NCBI GenBank assembly: GCA_009760855.2
Contig: WPIO01000032.1
Coordinates: 1,042,501 to 1,106,500, forward strand
From: Cristatella mucedo
Lineage: Eukaryota; Bryozoa; Phylactolaemata; Cristatellidae
Direction of reading: 5' to 3'
DNA: 64,000 bases
In this document: positions 59,225 through 64,000 of the stretch, piece after piece
Layout of the letters: every line of letters starts with the position of its first letter
How positions within the stretch are numbered: position 1 is the stretch's first letter
Notes under the pieces: model-generated
Databases searched by the model: none
The model's input: only the letters and a program-made list of their open reading frames with translations
What the model was told of the DNA's origin: nothing
Program-made: the position numbers and the translations under genes

Positions 59225-59570
59225 TTTGCTTCCGTGTGCTAGCCTGAGAATGATACTTGTTTGCTTTAGCATGCTTGATATCGTGCATATCCCAACCCCA
59301 GGTTATTGATTCCCTTGTCGAAAGTTCTAAAGTGCCTGGCTAGAGATTAAGCTTTATTAGGGCCCTATATCAACGACGAGTATATTATCATCGGCTAAGT
59401 AATTGTATAGTCGAAGTCGGACAAGCTGCCCGGCAAGTTTGGCAAGCCTTCAGTATAAGTTCAGTTTTTGGAATCCCTTAGCTCAAAGTTCCTTCCTAGT
59501 ATAAGTTAAGTCTTTGGAAATAAATTTTGTTCTCTGAGGGTTCTACACAAATGTATTCTTATTATATAGG
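59225..59570 (+). mobile_element. Two LINE 3'-tail relics
   Basis: 'tgcttgatatcgtgcatatcccaaccccaggttattgattcc' then 'gcctggctagagattaagct ... gggccctatatcaacg' (to about 59390). A second decayed tail follows, 'aaataaattttgttctctgagggttctacacaaatg', at about 59515-59560. Confidence 0.6.
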
Positions 59571-59860
59571 TTTTATTGCACAAAGGAACAAATCAACACA
59601 TGAGACAGCAACTCTATTACTGTATTGCAGTGATCACATTCTTAAGATGCCACCACATGACCAAAGGATCTTTCCCCCAGGGGCAGCTTAAATCAAAAAC
59701 AGCAGTGGACCGAACTTGGGGCGGGTATGCTACTCGTCACTAGATGGCCAACGACCGAATCTTAACTTACATACAAAGCCCTCCGAGTGCCCTCACAGGC
59801 AGGTTCTTTACCCGCTCAGCATTAGGCTACGAAGCCCAACAGTAAAAGCCAGCTTTTCTA
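59571..59860. other. No feature seen
   Basis: Unremarkable sequence between LINE relics. Confidence 0.4.
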
Positions 59861-60128
59861 TCAGTATTGAATAGTCAACAGTGCAAAAAACCAGCTGAGA
59901 TATCTAGTAGCACCAGTGCAGATAATCGACACTTTAGGCAATAATGTCACTGTGCACATACCCATGGAATAGACCCGTCTCAGCAGGATAGAGTTACCAA
60001 CCATCTGAGTGAACTGCTTCACCGAACAAAGTCGGTTTATGTGAGTGGATATGTGACTATAAGAATTTTTTTCAAGAAGCTTGGACAGAAATAAGAGATA
60101 TGTTGCCCGTCTCACAACATGCCTACTG
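59861..60128 (-). mobile_element. LINE reverse transcriptase fragment interrupted by hAT
   Basis: The minus strand reads 'RRATYLLFLSKLLEKNSYSH', corresponding to the 'R-P-I-S-x-L-P-F-L-S-K-[LI]-L-E-K' fingers segment of CR1/L2-type enzymes. Sequence right of the hAT copy (63350 onward, minus) appears to continue the same relic ('KLAVIEVICWCRN'). Confidence 0.6.
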
Positions 60129-60136
60129 ATTCCTGC
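60129..60136. repeat. hAT target-site duplication, left
   Basis: attcctgc, identical to 63342-63349. Confidence 0.95.
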
Positions 60137-63100
60137 TAGGGCTGTACCGGATTTGATTTTTTCAAATTCGGCCGGAGCCGGATTTGCCGGATTTTTGATG
60201 ACAAATACGGCCGGAGCCGGAGCCGGATTTGTTCATCGGACAAATTTTTACCATTTGTACTACCAAGTTTTTACTTGAGGATATATACTACAATAAATAT
60301 TTAATTAAAAAAATATTATTAATAATAAGTAGCATCATTGTCTTTTGCTGTTTGTTTATTTTTGTGTAATAGGTGTTGCTGTGGGAGACCTCAGTGATAA
60401 TCGTATAGCAGTGACATTTTATTAAAAAATTGAGTAAACATTTTTTACATCATAATATTGGTAATAACACAAAAAAAATGAAGAGACTAAAGTTCAAAAT
60501 TCAAAAATACAAAAATAAGTACTGTAATTTTATATATTTTTCATACATTTGTTTCTTAAATTTATTTCATCAGTTTTGAATTATATTTGAGAAATATCAG
60601 TCGAGCTGCATTCTCTGGCAGAAGTGAACTTCGATGATCACTGAGGACTTCCCCAGCAACACTGAACAAACGTTCTGAAGGTACACTTGTTGGTGGAGCA
60701 CCCAAATAAACGCGAGCTACTGTTGCCAGAGCTGGCAGTCGTTCCCTGTTCTGTCTCCACCACTGTAGTGGATCAGCCTCTCTGTTTATTAATGGCTCTG
60801 CCAAGTATTTGTTCAGCTGACTGTCAATGTCTGGTTGTTGCTCACTGCCTGTGGTACCAGCAGTAGATTGAACAATGTCATCAAAACATTCCCAAAGTAC
60901 TGATGATTGAGAAGAATTATCCAGCCGGGCTTGCTTGGCTGGAATTTCTTCATTTGTGTCAACCTGCCGCTTAGACTGATTTTTGTGGCTTCCATCTTGC
61001 ACAGTTTCTATCTGCCCTGTCAATTCATTGAATGCAAGCAGAACCCTTGCTTTTGTAGCTGTCAGTGTAGCTTCTGATGAGAAGAATTTTGTTTTGAATC
61101 GTGGATCAATCATTGTCGCCACTGTATACAGGGCTTCCTGCTCGATACTGTCAAAGCGTTCATTCAATGAGTTGATTAGGGTTGACCTCATAGTCTTTAC
61201 ACCTGCATCTGTGCAGTCCTTCTTCAACAGGTTCCGCAGAGCTGTTACAATAGGAATAACTAGTGATATACGTGCTGCTTCACGGCTAACTTCTCTTGTT
61301 GCCTCTTCAAACGGAGCAAGCACGGACACAGCATTTTCAGCCACGGACCACTGATGTGCAGTTGGGCAGGAAGTGCCAACGACTTCTGAACAGTAGAGGG
61401 TTAATGCACGACGCTGTTCACATAGACGACGCAGCATGTAAAACGTTGAGTTCCATCTTGTGCTCACGTCTTGTAACAGCTGGTGGTCTGGCAAACCCAG
61501 TTCAGCCTGCAACTCCTTGAACCGACCACTCGCAGATGAAGAATGTTTAAAATGACCAACTAATTTCTTTCCGATACTTATTATGTCTGATACTCCCCGC
61601 TGACTGAGCAATCCGTCATGCACACATAACTGCATGGTATGTGCAAAGCACCCGAAGCTTTTTTTATGTTGGCATCACGAAAACATTTTGATATGTTCGC
61701 CGCATTGTCTCGAAGTACGACATGACAGCGTCCAAAGCTAATGTTCCATTTGTCAAGCATCTGCTGAAAGGCAGTCATCAGTCCAGCAGCAGTGTGATGA
61801 CCAGCAAATGGCATGCAATCCAACACAAAACTCATGTTTTCAAACTCCTCTGTCAGCCAATGGGCAGTTAAGCCCATGAATGATTGCACAGTATTGTCTG
61901 CTGTCCATGTATCAGTGGTAAAGGACAGAAACGGAGTAGTTGCTGGATCGAGTATTACCAACAGCTGGGTGCAAACTTCATCATTAATTTCAGGAATGAC
62001 TCTCTCTGCAAAATATTTTCGTGATGGAACAGTGTAACGCCTCTCTAAAACTCCCATGAGTTCAACAAAGCCTGCCTTCTCAACAATCTGAACCGGTTGC
62101 ATATCTGTTATTATCATCTTAGCAATGGCACGGCGAATTCTCACTGATGAGCTGTTATTGATATCCCATACTTTCATGCATGCAACTTGTTCGGGAATCG
62201 TTTTCTGGATCATGACTTTGCCTATTGCACCAGGTGTAACATTCGGCAGTGCTGCAGTTTCAGCCTTCTTCTTTGCATTAGCAATTTTGGTTTGCATTTC
62301 GTTGTATTCTTTATAATGTTTTGAGCGAAGATGTGTCAGCATGGCCGAAGTTGAAAATTTTTTGGGCTCATCTGGTTTACCACGTGACAAGATGCTTGGA
62401 CACAGCAAACACTGGGATTTTGAGCTGTCACCGTCCTTTTCTCTGAAGTATTCCCAAACTGGACTGTTTTTCATTTTGTCTGTCATCTAGTTAAAAATAA
62501 AACACAATTAAAAGACTTTTGGATTTATTTATAAGGCCGCCCTTTACGCGTATAGCCAGCAATTTATGCGCACTGCACGCACACACACGCATTCTCCACG
62601 GCAGTCACACTGACCTGGTCCTATGTACAGAATTCAAATACGTGAATGCAGCCCCGTTTTAGGTTACGTACTTCAGCGGGGCGCGATTAACTGCCAAAAG
62701 CTGTCGCGGCACACCAGACCAGCCAAAATGTGTTCAGTGACTTCTGTAGTGACGCGGTCTGGCGCTAGCAACACTGCGCACTACGCAAAACTCAAATTTC
62801 GGAAAAAAGCGCAAAAGATATACAGTGCTAGTGGTGTTGTTACCTGCACGGATTTGCAAGTTGTCTCGCCTTGGCTGCAGAGTGACTGCTATTGCAATGA
62901 AGGTATACCGTGAAGAAGTTCCGCACGCTTCCGCCAAGTGCGGCTTCGTGAGACCAAATGCACTGCGAACGAATCTATGGTGCGGCCTGACCGACGACGG
63001 GCTGCCGCTCGCAGCGTTCCGCTCTGACGTCTGAGAATCTAACCGTGCTCGGAAACGTTCCGCCGCGAGCCGAGGTCAAAACCATGTCGTTACGACCTGA

Positions 63101-63341
63101 CGTCGGAGTGCTCAATCAGCGTCTGAACGTCCTCTCGGCCTCCCCACCCTCTCCCGACGCAGAGCGCAGGGACGTCGGGCCAGCTCCTTCCCCTTATAAA
63201 TGGAACGAGTAATATATTCAACCAAAATTCGAAAAATCCGGCCAAATCCGGCCAAGTTTTGGCCGGAGCCGGAGCCGGAGCCGGATTTGTAAATTGGCCG
63301 GAATTCGGCCGGAGCCGGAGCCGAATTCCGGTACAGCCCTA
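60137..63341 (-). mobile_element. Complete hAT transposon with perfect target duplication
   Basis: The 3205-bp element starts 'tagggctgtaccgga' and ends with the exact reverse complement 'tccggtacagcccta' (15-bp terminal inverted repeats). It is flanked by identical 8-bp duplications (attcctgc). Inside each end are GGCCGGAGCCGGAGCC repeats (about 60169-60230 and 63239-63325), arranged in opposite orientation and probably transposase-binding sites. It carries one minus-strand transposase gene with a CpG-rich 5' region. Eight-bp duplications and the BED/hAT transposase place it in the hAT superfamily. The perfect duplication indicates a recent insertion. Confidence 0.95.
60562..62486 (-). CDS. 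hAT transposase (ZBED-like), one frameshift
   Basis: Cuts and pastes the hAT element. The frame starts at 62486 (MTDKMKNSPVWEYFREKDGD) and ends at 60562. An N-terminal BED zinc finger shows C-x2-C (QCLLCPS) and H-x4-H (HLRSKHYKEY). The RNase H-like core has 'FTTDTWTADNTVQSFMGLTA' with the first catalytic Asp and 'CHVVLRDNAANISKCF' with the second. The C-terminal dimerisation region has 'PTSVPSERLFSVAGEVLSDH' with the catalytic Glu in S-E-R. The only lesion is a run of seven T (61659-61665) that looks one base short, shifting frame between N-terminal and C-terminal ORFs (61581-62486 and 60562-61635). The rest, roughly 640 residues, is intact, so the break is either very recent or an assembly/base-calling error. 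Confidence 0.93.
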
Positions 63342-63349
63342 ATTCCTGC
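63342..63349. repeat. hAT target-site duplication, right
   Basis: attcctgc, identical to 60129-60136. Confidence 0.95.
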
Positions 63350-63697
63350 ACCAGCAAATTACTTCAATCACAGCTAACTTCGATAGACCATTAATTCCAT
63401 TGCAAGTGATATGCACACGAGAGGCAACGACACACTCGAAAAGCAGTTGGAAAAGTTTACTAGAGCTCAAGTGCATCGACCACGTGCAGTGATCCAGTGA
63501 TTGTACAGGAATGTTTGCACTAGGTGCCTAAAAGCCTCTGTGGCCTATCCCCATAGACCTATGTCATATCATGTCTTTCTGGCACCACAGCCAACCATAA
63601 ATGATTCAAAACATACTGGAAATGCATGGCATTTTTATCACAAGCCAACTCAATCCCTACTAATTAACCAAGCATTGCCGTGCAAGGATTCATAGGT
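63350..63697. other. Possible continuation of the interrupted LINE
   Basis: Minus-strand sequence directly right of the hAT copy is weakly LINE-like. No exon recognised. Confidence 0.35.
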
Positions 63698-63863
63698 GAG
63701 CCGTGATGGCACTGAGGTGGTTGCTCTTCACGACCTGGGACCCAAGGGCGTGGGTTCGAATCCTGCTGTAGGCAATCCTTTATTGCCTCTGCAAGCACTG
63801 GTTGTAGCCTTTAAGACTCTTCCACCACTGTACAAAAAGAGGCTGTTAAATCAGCTAGTATTG
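63698..63863 (+). mobile_element. tRNA-derived SINE, best-preserved copy
   Basis: A-box-like 'gatggcactgaggtgg' and a consensus B box 'ggttcgaatcc', then 'tcctttattgcctctgcaag', 'agcctttaagact' and 'aaaaagaggctgttaaatca'. The closest to a family consensus in the window. Confidence 0.85.
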
Positions 63864-64000
63864 ACCTCTACTACTAGACTATCGGTCCAGTTTACCGAAC
63901 AACAATTCAACTGCTGGCACAGCTACAAGCAGATCTACCAGATTTGAACATGACATGACTGTCTTATCGTTCTTCAGCAGCTCAATACTACCTTGCAGGC
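63864..64000. other. No feature seen
   Basis: Short unique sequence to the window edge. Confidence 0.4.

Overview
This is a eukaryotic, invertebrate-type genomic window. It has split genes with GT-AG introns, CpG-rich islands next to AT-rich stretches, tRNA-derived SINEs, CR1/L2-type LINE debris ending in (ATT)n, cut-and-paste DNA transposons and a decayed Polinton/Maverick-like viral element. There are no bacterial operons. The mix would suit a mollusc or another lophotrochozoan, but nothing here fixes the phylum.

Host genes. The firmest is a Snapin (BLOC-1 subunit 7) homologue on the minus strand. Three exons are visible (57663-57709, 53653-53771, 51440-51517), with compatible intron phases, good splice sites and the conserved core and C-terminus. 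Its first exon was not found and probably lies beyond the right edge. Other exon-like segments are the terminal exon of a Thr-rich, probably GPI-anchored surface protein (43018-43301, minus, with a poly(A) signal), an N-myristoylation-type ATG exon (45605-45661, plus), a small spliced exon (45992-46043, plus), and an ATG exon in a CpG-rich island (4719-4849, plus).

Layout. 0.6-3.5 kb and 34.5-36.7 kb hold two colinear copies of a degenerate ~175-190 bp tandem array, with a third relic near 39 kb. 4.5-6.9, 19-22 and 42-45.6 kb are GC/CpG-rich. 10.9-11.2 kb carries the endonuclease end of an R2/NeSL-like retrotransposon. 17947-18126 is a short hAT element whose sequence matches the SPIN family as I remember it. 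23.2-34.5 kb is an AT-rich block holding broken genes of a virus-like element: integrase, capsid-like protein, YqaJ-type nuclease, packaging ATPase, a small zinc-ribbon-like protein and two phage-tail-fibre-like genes. 46-60 kb is mostly LINE/SINE/Tc1 debris lying between and around the Snapin exons. 60137-63341 is a structurally complete hAT transposon with 15-bp inverted ends, a perfect 8-bp target duplication and a transposase broken only at one homopolymer.

How the parts relate. The LINE family supplies the 3' tail (...TTCTCTGAGGGCGCTTTATCAA... plus ATT repeats), and at least one tRNA-headed SINE in the window carries that tail, as expected for a SINE/LINE pair. Element nesting gives relative ages: LINE tails interrupt array copy 1 but not copy 2, a SINE sits inside the viral block, and the hAT copy interrupts an older LINE.
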